Shown here: piece by piece, positions 1 through 8,614 of the stretch
How the letters are laid out: each line of letters begins with the position of its first letter
Numbering within the stretch: position 1 is the first letter of the stretch
Source of the DNA: Halocafeteria seosinensis
Lineage: Eukaryota > Sar > Bigyra > Bicosoecida
Direction: 5' to 3'
Assembly: GCA_001687465.1 (NCBI GenBank)
Contig: LVLI01000254.1
Span: 1 to 19,257 of the forward strand
Length of the DNA stretch: 19,257 nucleotides
Notes under the pieces: model-generated
What the model was told of the DNA's origin: nothing
What the model saw: only the letters and a program-made list of their open reading frames with translations
Databases searched by the model: none
Position numbers and translations under genes: made by a program

Positions 1-280
1 GGTCTTTCTGAAGCCACGAAGCCGGTTCCCACGTCCGTGCTGCCTCTGGGTAGCCCTTCCAGTGGACGAGGATCCGCTTGTCGTGGAGCCTGAAGTCGAT
101 AAACTTCTCGACTTCGTCTACCGTGTGCGTAGCTCTAGGCGGCCAGTCTAAGCAAGAGGAACCATTACCCACTGGGTTGTTTGACGCGGTCTTAGCCAAG
201 CGGTCGGCAGCCGCGTTTGAAGCCCTTCGTATGAACCTAATCTCTGCGCTCCTCACCATTGGGAGGTTTTTATTCATCTG
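1..280 (-). mobile_element. Retrotransposon 3' fragment: RNase H end fused to a chromodomain
   Basis: Read on the minus strand from about 257 down to base 1, one open frame gives the end of a type I RNase H domain (FIRRASNAAADRLAK, with the Asp that normally sits in the active site) and, about 25 residues later, a chromodomain with VDEVEKFIDFR, VHWKGYP and TWEP. The frame runs off the window edge, so the true C-terminus is unseen. Chromodomains on retroelements usually follow an integrase (chromoviruses); no integrase lies between the two domains here. The zinc-finger/RT fragment at 465-1208 is on the same strand and upstream, as expected for one LINE-like ORF with its middle missing. The domain calls are seen in sequence; joining the two fragments into one element is inference. 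Confidence 0.72.
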
Positions 281-465
281 ACCAATTTTACCACCCTCCA
301 AAATCGACCAAATTAGCCTATTTTTATAGGTTGGCTTGAAAAAATTTGACCCCTGAAAATTCAGCCAAATTACCCAACTTTTCCACTACTCTGAAAATTT
401 TCTGACAAAATTTTCCCCTTGAAAATTTTAACCAAATAAGCCAATTTTTCTATCTGTCCAAAAAC
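270..465. repeat. AT-rich degenerate repeat block between retroelement fragments
   Basis: This stretch is far richer in A and T than its flanks and carries at least three imperfect copies of a motif close to gaaaattnaccaaattagcc, at 300-318, 355-375 and 421-442, so spacing is about 55-66 bases. It replaces the part of the retroelement that should encode the RT catalytic core. It has no credible reading frame. It may be an inserted satellite-like or short non-autonomous element, or diverged simple sequence; no flanking target-site duplication was recognised. Confidence 0.5.
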
Positions 466-1208
466 CCGCCCTCTATGACTACTCTTGCCTAGTGCGACTA
501 GTTTGGCGTCTCTGAGTCCCTTGTTGTCAGGATGCGACTCACCTCTTAGCATTGAATTCACCAGATCAAGAACCCAGGACATTCCAGCTTTGCTCGCTGT
601 GAGCTGACGGAGCTGAGGGTACGTGATGCCAGAAGGGAGGATGGCTTGCCTTTGTTGATGGCGAGGCGTGGTTGTTGCTCCGTTAGCTGCACTTGTGCAC
701 CCATGTTGAAGGGGAGTGGGTCTAAAGGCTCTCCGACAGGGTGAAGAACCTTCAGTCGGTCCAAGATTTCCTCCTCCGAGCCTTCAGGAGCGTTCGCAGG
801 CCGGACAGCTTTGACCGCCTTCCTCAGGTCGCCGTTCCGGAGCCAAAACATGACTTGCTCCTTCTGCGACGCCTTCGAATGCAGGTATTCCCTGTGGTCC
901 TGGAAGGACTGAAGGTAGTCGGAGACTTCTGTCCACTTGGAAGCTGTTCGATCTTGCCTCCAGGCTGCTAGAGGGTCCAGGTGTACGGTGGCTGGCGTTG
1001 GAGCCCGCTGGCGCGCGCCCTCTCTGCGTAGATTGTTTGCCAGTAGGAAGGCTGGGGAAAGCGAGCCAATTCGATCAGGATGGTTCTGGCGCAGGTGGTC
1101 AACTAGCAGTTGGCCCCTTGGCCAGGAGCCAGGGCAGAAGCAACAATGGTACGCAGCGCGGACGGCACTGTCCATTTGCGCGCCTTCCGCCTGCAGCGGG
1201 ATATTCAT
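465..1208 (-). pseudogene. Non-LTR retrotransposon ORF, 5' part: zinc finger and RT start, frameshifted
   Basis: The ATG at 1208 follows an in-frame TGA seven codons upstream. Near the N-terminus is a C2H2 zinc finger of spacing C-x2-C-x12-H-x4-H (HCCFCPGSW...DHLRQNH). A linker follows with the LHPVGEPLDPLPF block that often precedes RT in LINE proteins. Near 655-660 the frame shifts: the original frame soon ends in unrelated residues, while the next frame continues as ILPSGITYPQLRQLTASKAG and, further on, LRDAKLVALGKS, which match the start of the LINE RT fingers. Homology stops near 465 at the AT-rich block, so the RT catalytic Asp motifs are missing. The copy is therefore dead. No endonuclease domain is seen. 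Family naming is not possible from this fragment. Confidence 0.72.
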
Positions 1209-1519
1209 TGCGCCCTTTTTCGCTGCTCAACACGTTCGCACAAGTACGTGTGCTGGGCAAAGCACCACAAACCAGGTGAGTACGAAGCGCCACGCTCTGC
1301 CTCTGATGGTAACGAAATCACAGTCCTCTTGAATGTCCAGAAATCAAGGGTATTGAACGGGAAGACACTTCGGTTGGGCGTATGACTACATGTACAGTAT
1401 CAGTGCTCCGGTCGATAAATTACGATAAGATAAATGACCCCCATGGCACCAAATACGAAGAACAAATGATAATAGCAGGTGGAAAAGGACGGAAAATAAA
1501 TAAAGTACAAGTTTACATC

Positions 1520-1850
1520 TAACAATACTTACCATCTGGTGTTGCGAAACTGCGGTGGACGGAATACCTGGGGAGCCACCTCCCGCATCAGAAGGTGGCT
1601 TGTCATTGGTCACAACTGTTGCGTCTGGACCAACACTTCATCCTGCCTGCGCTGCTGCAACCGGTCTTGGCGTCGGCGCCGCTGTGGCAGGCTCAGGGTC
1701 TTCTACCGCCAGACTTAGCCTCGTCGGTACCTCTAACATTGTGAGCACAGGCATGGCTCCTTCCCCGATGCCTCCTGAGCATAACCAGTGTTGTGTTCCT
1801 TCACGGCGCATGTCAGCAAGGCTGCAGGAACAGCGGGCCCGTCGCTGCTA
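1520..1850 (-). pseudogene. Decayed minus-strand reading frame, Ala/Pro-rich, unknown
   Basis: On the minus strand one frame reads from about 1845 to 1534 with a single TGA near 1640. It gives pieces such as LADMRREGTQHWLCSGG, a run rich in Ala, Pro and Thr, and then TNDKPPSDAGGGSPG, followed directly by a good splice-donor-like sequence (atg|gtaagt, donor at about 1533). It lies upstream of the zinc-finger retroelement ORF on the same strand, so it could be an ORF1 or leader remnant of that element, or an exon of an unrelated gene. No family is recognised. Open frames also exist on the opposite strand, so this is weak. Confidence 0.25.
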
Positions 1851-1922
1851 ATCACGGGCGCATACTGCTCCTCGTTAAGAGGATGCGGTCAACTTCCCGG
1901 CCGGTGGGCTATCTGTCACATT

Positions 1923-1948
1923 TGTGTGTGTGTGTGTGTGTGTGTGTG
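1923..1948. repeat. (TG)13 microsatellite
   Basis: An uninterrupted run of 13 TG dinucleotides in the intergenic region. Confidence 0.97.
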
Positions 1949-2534
1949 TATTTGACTCACTGAAACTATGCCATTGAGCAATGGTGGCAAGCCAACGACT
2001 TAAGTGTGGTATCGCGCTCACTGGAATAGAATAGAATAATGCTTTCAATTGACATCCATTAACATGGGAGTTCACCAAGGGTGAAGACGGAGTAATATTC
2101 TGGAAATGAAATGAAGAGAAGGCTCAAGGCTGGAATTCTGGAGATTCAGGCTAGAATCCCGAAGCTGCTGCTAAAGCTAGACTTCCGTGGTGGAAGATAG
2201 CGGGGCAGAAACGGGAGGACGGTAGTTCAAGTAAATTGCAGTCTTACACCCCCTTTTGATAGAGAATGACCACTGAGCAACCTTGGAACGCTCTTGAGAG
2301 GCGCCTGAAGTTGAGCTTCACAATTGTCCTTTGGGGAGGAAAGGAGGGCAAAAGGACTCGGGGCTCTCCCGTAGGGGGGAACCATAGGGTAGTCGGCGGC
2401 GTGGGCGCACACAGACCCTGCTTGTTAAAACCTTGCGCTTGTATTCGTACCATTATAAGAAGATTCGACCGTCCAGTTTAAAATTATAGCGCAACAGGCT
2501 ATCCTATCTGTAAACAGTAGCGTTTTCCTTATAT

Positions 2535-5500
2535 ATGATCTGTACTCGTCGTCTGTCTCCTTGGACGACCCGCGCTGCTGCTGCTGAAGGAAGTAAGAGA
2601 ATTGGAATTGGAATTCCTTTCATTCATTCCAGACGATTTACTACTCTACGACGCTACTATACGCCGTATTCAGCCCTTTCCGTACTTCGAACGAAGGACC
2701 ACCAGAATTGGATCAGGAAAATGTCGTCATCTGAACCCCCTACGCAAGAAGTGAAGGATATGTCGCTTCAGAACGAAGCGCATGAGGCCCAAAAACAGGA
2801 CCAACATCAGCGTGAGAAATCACGTCTGAATAAGGAAAGTGGTGCCCGTATGGAGGATCAAGGACAGAAAATCGGTGGGCCCTTCACCCGCATGAAAGAC
2901 CCTCCTTTCTTGGAGGAAAGACTGAAAATCTTTAACGAGCTTATGGAGCGCCAGCAAGAGGAATTAAAGAGTACGTTTATATGATCAATGATGGAGAGTA
3001 TTCGAACTCATGTGTGGAATTTTACGGTTTTCTCCCTCTTTTCTTGTTGCTCAGAGAAACCGCGAGAAACCATCACCATCACACTTCCCGATGGCAACTC
3101 TCAAGAAGGTACTTCGTGGGAGACCACGCCGCTGGATGTAGCTACAAATATCTCAAAGGGACTGGCGAAGAAAGCCGTCGTTGCAAAGGTGCGTTAATAG
3201 AGTTTTGATGGAGGACACTGCAGTGATTGTACCCATCGTGGTACATCTTGGCATGACAGGTTTGGTTCCAAAGGTTAGTAGGATCTAGCGGTGAAGACGA
3301 CTTTGTAGATCCCGAAGAATCGGACGAGGAAGAGGACGACGACAATGAGACGGAGTTAGGCAAAATGGCTAAGGAAGAGAAGTCTGGATTGCTGTGGGAT
3401 TTAAATCGTCCCTTGGAAGGTGACTGCAAACTGGAATTGAAGACATTCGACGATCCTGACGGGAAAATGGTATGGTGTCAACATTTTTTTCATCACGCTT
3501 CCTCCCAGTAGACTGCTACTCACTTTGCCAAGTGTTCCTCTCTGCACAGACTTTCTGGCACTCTTCCGCCCACGTACTGGGGCAGTGTTTGGAGCGAAAC
3601 TACGGTGCCAAACTTACCATTGGTCCTCCAACTTCGGAGGGTTTCTACTACGACTGTTACATGGGCGACAAGTATGTCCACCTCGAAGGAAGCATTGGTA
3701 TTATACGAGATTTTCCTTACTTTGTATGGATGCGCCTTCAGTGCGATCGTGGAGTCGGACTACTCTGACGTCAATGCAATGGCTAACCAAATAGCGAAGG
3801 AAGATCAAACGTATGAAAGACTTGTGCTTACTAAGGAAGAAGCTCTACGTCTTTTTGGAGACAACCCTTTCAAAGTACGATGGTGTTGCTAGCTTCCAGT
3901 GATTGTATTGCATGTGTTCATGTTGTGAACTGCTATTTCCAGGTGCGACTGATCTCGAAGAAGATTCCAGACGGAGGAATGACTACGGCTTACAGGTGTG
4001 GCCCATTGGTAGATTTGTGTCGTGGACCCCATGTCCCTAGTACGGGTAGAATTAAAGCCTTCGAAGTGACTAAGAACTCTGCTGCCTACTGGTTAGGGAA
4101 TACTGCAAATGACACGCTCCAACGCGTATATGGTAAGTTGTGTTAAAGAGCTGTGAGTCGTAATCCTGAACTAACCCTCCTCCTCCAATGTTACACAGCT
4201 GTGGCTTATCCTGAGCCAAAATTACTGAAGCAGTACAAGCAACGAATTGAAGAAGCCAAGAAGCGTGACCATCGCGTACTTGGACAGAAGTATGAGCTGT
4301 TTTTCTTCAACGAGCTGTCGCCAGGGTCTGCATTTTGGCTGCCTGCCGGAGGCCACATCTACAACAAGCTTATGGAACTCATAAAGGAGCAATACCATCA
4401 GCGAGGCTATCATGAAGTCATTACTCCCAATGTGTATAATTTAGACTTGTGGGAGACATCAGGTCACGCGAAGCACTACCTAGAAAACATGTTCCTGTTC
4501 AAGTGTGAAGGACATGACTACGGTCTCGTAAGTGATGGCTCCGAATGCAGCAGGCGTATTTCAGTAGACGTCTCTATGGAAGCGTGTTCTTTGAATTGCA
4601 GAAGCCGATGAACTGCCCAGGCCACTGTCTGATGTTTAAACATCGTCCCCGCTCCTATCGAGAATTGCCTTGGCGTATCGCGGATTTCGGCGTCCTCCAT
4701 AGGAACGAATTCTCGGGTGCCTTGTCTGGTCTAACCAGGGTCAGACGGTTTCAACAAGATGATGCCCACATTTTTTGCCGGATGGATCAGATCAAACAAG
4801 TAAAGACTCTCTCCTTATTTTCAAAGTGTTTTCTGATTCATGAAATTTGTTGGTCTGCAGGAAGTTACTGGCGTGCTGGACTTCATAAATCATGTTTATG
4901 GTATATTTGGTTTTGACTTCGAACTCGACCTGGCAACTAGACCTAAAAAGGCGCTTGGGGATAAAGAGGTGTGTGAACGATCCTGGGTTCTCGTTCAATT
5001 GTACATGCACATAGGGCACACTCTTTTTGGTTTCGCAGGTTTGGAACAAGGCTGAGTTTATGATGAAGGATGCGCTCGACAATTTCGGTAAACCATGGAA
5101 GATTTTACCGGGAGATGGGGCATTTTACGGTCCAAAAATCGACATTAAGGTGTTCGATGCACTCGGTAGACGGCATCAATGCGCTACTTTGCAATTAGAC
5201 TTCCAACTGCCCATTCGGTTTGACCTCCGCTACACTACTTCTGAGGAACATGATTTGGATCAGAGCAAAGCTGGCACTGAACATTTTGAGAGACCAGTTA
5301 TTATTCACAGAGCAATATTGGGAAGTGTTGAGCGCTTTGCTGCTGTGCTTCTGGAACATACTGCTGGTAAATGGCCCTTCTGGTTGTCTCCCAGGCAAAT
5401 CATGGTTCTACCGGTGACGCACGACGATGCGTGTTTCGAGTATGCGGAGAAAGTCAGAAAAGAGATGCACGCTGCCGGATTTCAGGCGTACAGCGATTTA

Positions 5501-5698
5501 TCCTCGAAAACCTACAAAAAGAAAATCCGGGAAGCCACCGTTTATCAGTACAACTTTATCTTAAGTGTGGGTCATCAGGAATTGGAAGAAGGTACTGTTA
5601 ATGTACGCGATCGTGAGCAGCAAGCAGGTCGGTCAGAAACCACTCCTCTGCAAGATGTCGTGGAGAAATTCAAACGGCTCAAAGCTGAGTATAAGTAA
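2535..5698 (+). CDS. TARS: Threonyl-tRNA synthetase, ten exons, possibly dual-targeted
   Basis: Charges tRNA-Thr with threonine and edits mischarged Ser-tRNA. Exons: 2535-2970, 3055-3188, 3260-3469, 3550-3671, 3742-3874, 3943-4132, 4199-4527, 4602-4799, 4861-4968, 5039-5698. All introns are GT-AG (61-84 nt) and all phases agree, giving 839 residues. Order of parts: Arg-rich, acid-poor N-terminus (1-62), coiled linker, TGS domain (about 148-190, [11 protein letters not shown]), acidic insertion (192-233), editing domain with HSSAH (His264, His268) and CRGPH (Cys371, His375), class II catalytic core with zinc ligands Cys523, His574 and His710 and motif 3 [10 protein letters not shown], and anticodon-binding domain (about 735-839). 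Eukaryotic cytosolic type. ATG 2535 has a weak context (T at -3). Met63 (2721, A at -3) would give a 777-residue cytosolic form; dual targeting is inference. Confidence 0.95.
2593..2673 (+). other. Possible optional 81-nt intron in the synthetase presequence
   Basis: Inside exon 1 the bases at 2593 read gtaaga and those ending at 2673 read tattcag. The interval is 81 nt, within the size range of the other introns, and is a multiple of three, so the frame stays open whether it is spliced or kept. If removed, residues 20-46 of the N-terminal extension are lost and the rest of the protein is unchanged. Only transcript data can tell whether it is used. Confidence 0.35.
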
Positions 5699-6466
5699 TT
5701 TAGAACTTGAATAACAACACGCGTGCGTCCACCTCGATTGATGTTTAATTGTCACCCTTAGTCTTTCCACTTAGCCTGCTGCTTCAGCACGGTTTGGAGC
5801 ACCGGCTCTACATTAATTTATTCAGGCCGCTTTTAGGCATTGCCCACTCTGCGAATCAGGGGCGATTCCAACCGGTGCTTTAGACGTGCAGATATTGCGC
5901 CGACTTGCGACCCCTCAAACAAGTCGAGGGTCGGCCCGGGTTCGGGTCGACCTGACTCATCGCAACTTCGTAAGTGGGGGGATACAAAGAACTCGCTTTA
6001 TGTTGGTGAAAGAAAGAGGCAGACTTTTCCTTGCTGCTAGAAACGAGACTTCATTCGAAAATACTCGGAGGGTGCGCTTGAATGCATGGAGGTGCAAGCA
6101 ATTTGTCCGAGCAAATAGCCAGCCAACTATAGATTTAGTCGCACTGTACGACGGCTCTTTTGGATGAGCTCGTATTGTGTTTGAAATAGAATCGATCAGT
6201 CTGTTTGGCTTGGTTAATCCTGTGAATACACGCTAACCTACAAAAGGTGCACATCATCGGATGCTGTTTTGCGGAAGAAAGCTTTTTATCGAGCTCAAGT
6301 GCTTCTCACAGTTCTCAAAAGCAAGAATCCTGCGGTTGCACCTGTCTATGTGTAGGTGCGTGCTCTCCAACCACTCCATATACGAGATATCCGCGTTCTC
6401 GTAGATGCGGCGTATGTGGTGTGGGTCGTGTTAGATTAGTACAATTGGAAGGACAGGCATTGAACC
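5699..6466. other. Intergenic interval between synthetase and phosphatase genes
   Basis: This stretch holds the synthetase 3' flank and the promoter/leader of the phosphatase gene. Short open frames at 5840-6167 have no recognisable domains and no coding-like composition. A small inverted repeat (cgacttg/caagtcg around 5901-5926) is present; I see no tRNA cloverleaf and no clear polyadenylation or promoter element. Confidence 0.5.
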
Positions 6467-7786
6467 ATGGATAATTGGAGGAAACCGTTGGAGCCAGATG
6501 AAACCGTTTCCATAGGTAGACTCAGTAACCGAGTAGAGGTAAACAAAGCTTGGGATGACTGTGGTATGTATCTCATCCAATAATTTCGATCCGAAACCGA
6601 GTTAAGTACCACGTTTTGCGTTGCGAAAGCAGCTGATTTCTGCAATATCACGTCTGAGTCACGAGCGTCATCAAGCTCTAACGAGGAAGGCTTGCAAGCC
6701 GAACACAGCACTTTCCCAGGGAAGAGGGACAAGAGAAATTCTTCTTTCACGAGAGCTACTACACACGTATGTGGTGTTCAACTACTGCAATTTCGCTGAC
6801 TGTCTCGCACCCCCCTCCCCCGGCCTGTTGAGTTGCAGGGCCGAAAGAAGCACCGGCGTGTTTATCCACACGACCACTATCAGCATCAGCTTGCTGACCG
6901 TGAAGACAGAAGCAACTGTAATTCCAGAAAATGGGCATTATTTCAGACACTACGGTGCTGTCCTTTACCTCCGTTTAAGAGCGTAAGTATATGCGATACG
7001 TAGTTTCTTGTTGGTAACTGGTTAGACCCGTCTCTTGTCAGGTACACCAAACGAGCTCCAGAGATCTGCCAGATAGTCGCGACTTTTGTCTTAAGCGAAA
7101 TCCTTGGAGTTCTCCAACGACCGTATGTTCGCTTGGTAAAACTTGGTACAGTCGTATGAGGTAACAGCCCTCTAATCCTGCTCTTACAGTTTCTGTCTAA
7201 TCCAAGCGGAATGGGACGAGGAAGACCGCTACTGGTCTTGGACCTTGATGAGACACTTGTAAAGAGCACAACTAAGGTTCGTCAAATAGATAAATTAAGG
7301 TTTGGTAACTATTAAATCGCTTCATGTACATTACAGCCTCGCGGGGACTACGACATATCATTCACTTTTACTTATGAAGGAGAGCAACAAACAGTTTACA
7401 CAAAGAAGCGGCCATATTGCGATTTGTTCCTCCTTCGAATGAGCCGAAGGTTCGAGATAGGCATCTTTACCGCATCGACCTCCGAATATGCGCATAAGGT
7501 GATTGACTGGTTGGATGGGACCTCAAAAGTAATTAAGTATAGATGGTGCCGCGAGTCTTGTGTAGAGCAGGGAGGTCGACGCGTCAAGGACTTAGAACAG
7601 ATCGGATGCGACCTGCGACAAACCATTCTCATCGATGACAATCACGATTGCCTCCTCAAATATCCCCGTAATGTCATCCAGTGCAAGTCTTTCTCCGGAA
7701 AAGATTCTGACCAGGAACTCAAACTTTTGGAAAAGAAACTGTCAGGGATCAGTGCGTGCACCAGGGACATTCGACTAAGGAGATGA
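6467..7786 (+). CDS. FCP1/SCP-like (NIF-type) HAD phosphatase, six exons
   Basis: Predicted Asp-based protein phosphatase of the FCP1/SCP/Dullard group, whose members dephosphorylate Ser residues such as those of the RNA polymerase II tail. Exons: 6467-6563, 6633-6766, 6839-6982, 7042-7122, 7190-7276, 7337-7786, with GT-AG introns of 69, 72, 59, 67 and 60 nt and consistent phases, 330 residues in all. The start is the ATG at 6467 (context accATGg), with an in-frame TGA directly upstream at 6461. The HAD motifs are complete: DLDETLV (nucleophile Asp170, Asp172), FTAS (Thr226), Lys265 in RRVKDLEQIG, and IDDN (Asp281, Asp282, Asn283). The first ~160 residues are hydrophilic, Ser/Arg/His-rich and low in complexity, with no membrane span seen. 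The substrate is unknown. The catalytic half is certain; the small 5' exons are my splice model. Confidence 0.85.
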
Positions 7787-7860
7787 CCAGGCGACTGGAG
7801 CTATCGACACCATATTACCCATTCTCCTTGCCAGTACTAGCAGCGAGTAACGATAACCTA

Positions 7861-7879
7861 GAGAGAGAGAGAGAGAGAG
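7861..7879. repeat. (GA)9 microsatellite
   Basis: A run of nine GA dinucleotides plus one G, about 75 bases after the phosphatase stop codon. Confidence 0.95.
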
Positions 7880-7993
7880 CATAACTTATAGCTTATGCTG
7901 CATCAGACTGTGTAATGGTCGAGTCGCCATCGAGAGGGTTGACAGGGCCACATATCGGCTCTTCAATGGCTTCATGCATGTTCTGGACATTCT

Positions 7994-8000
7994 GGCTGTC

Positions 8001-8030
<30 letters not shown>
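7994..8030. repeat. Compound (CTGT)n(TG)13 microsatellite
   Basis: Short ctgt repeats run into 13 uninterrupted TG units (8005-8030), the same length and orientation as the tract at 1923-1948. Confidence 0.95.
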
Positions 8031-8031
<1 letters not shown>

Positions 8032-8614
8032 AGTATCTAGTTTTGTACAGTATTCTAGATGTGTGTACTAGTATTGTTCCGACCGGACGACGTGTAGTTC
8101 TACAAATTCATCACGTGGCGTCGGTTTGCATGTATTGAGAATTGGATATTGTTACCAATCCCGGTAATTCACCAGGCACATGAATGGTAGTGACCATGAA
8201 CAAGTTTGAAAACTTGGCTTTGCATTAGTAACAAGAATTGACCAGTCATAGCTGACAAGCGCATTGTACACTGACCACGTTTGAAGTGTACACCTGCAAG
8301 TGCGACGCCATCGCTTCGGCTGCGTGGTCTGGAAGGGCTACGTAGACAACTAACTTGCACAATACCAAATACAAAAGATGAATAACTTGTAGTACGCGGT
8401 AAAGTGCAAGTCGTGTACTCCATTGTGTTGTAAATAGGAACTATTGGGAAAATGTTCAACCACTGTATGCTCAAGCGCGCTTCACAAGCGCCTAACGGCA
8501 TTCCGGAACTTCTCGACCATACATTATCAGGAAACCTTGGGTAGACTTGACTTGCCTGTCTTCTGTCAAAGGTATACATTAAGTTCACTTGTTTGGGTTT
8601 TGGCTCGAGTCAAA

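Larger units (their letters stand above)
1209..2534. other. Mostly non-coding interval left of the synthetase gene
   Basis: About 1.3 kb with no gene I can support. It contains a decayed minus-strand frame at 1520-1850, a (TG)13 tract at 1923-1948 and a small gaatagaatagaataat run near 2024-2039. The right part should hold the promoter and 5' leader of the synthetase gene, but no TATA box or other clear promoter element stands out. The tatatat just before 2535 overlaps the start codon and is not convincing as a promoter. An in-frame TAA at 2511-2513 closes the synthetase frame on its 5' side. Confidence 0.6.
7787..8614. other. Intergenic interval upstream of the RSPH10-like gene
   Basis: Non-coding apart from simple repeats (a GA run at 7861-7879 and a TG run at 8005-8030). 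The RSPH10 frame is open upstream as far as 8444, but without an ATG before 8615, so this part is probably 5' leader. A 139-codon frame on the minus strand (8169-8588) has no recognisable domain and is not called. Confidence 0.55.

Noticed and set aside
2227-2481. Overlapping frames on both strands before the synthetase gene
   Set aside because: Low-complexity Gly/Arg/Pro content with no family resemblance and no start support.
5890-5960. Possible tRNA or structured RNA near the cgacttg/caagtcg inverted repeat and ggttcgggtc
   Set aside because: No acceptor stem or D-arm can be paired around it.
5840-6167. Short plus-strand frames between synthetase and phosphatase
   Set aside because: No recognisable motif; two overlapping frames in the same place look like chance.
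7424-7786. Phosphatase as a 120-residue protein starting at 7424
   Set aside because: That codon is TTG and such a protein would lack the catalytic DLDETLV, which lies in the preceding exon.
8169-8588. 139-codon minus-strand frame upstream of the RSPH10-like gene
   Set aside because: No domain, composition or splice support; it overlaps the probable 5' leader of the plus-strand gene.
8444-8614. Upstream extension of the RSPH10-like frame by 57 codons
   Set aside because: The frame is open but begins at a TTG and has no ATG before 8615, so a eukaryotic start at 8615 is preferred.
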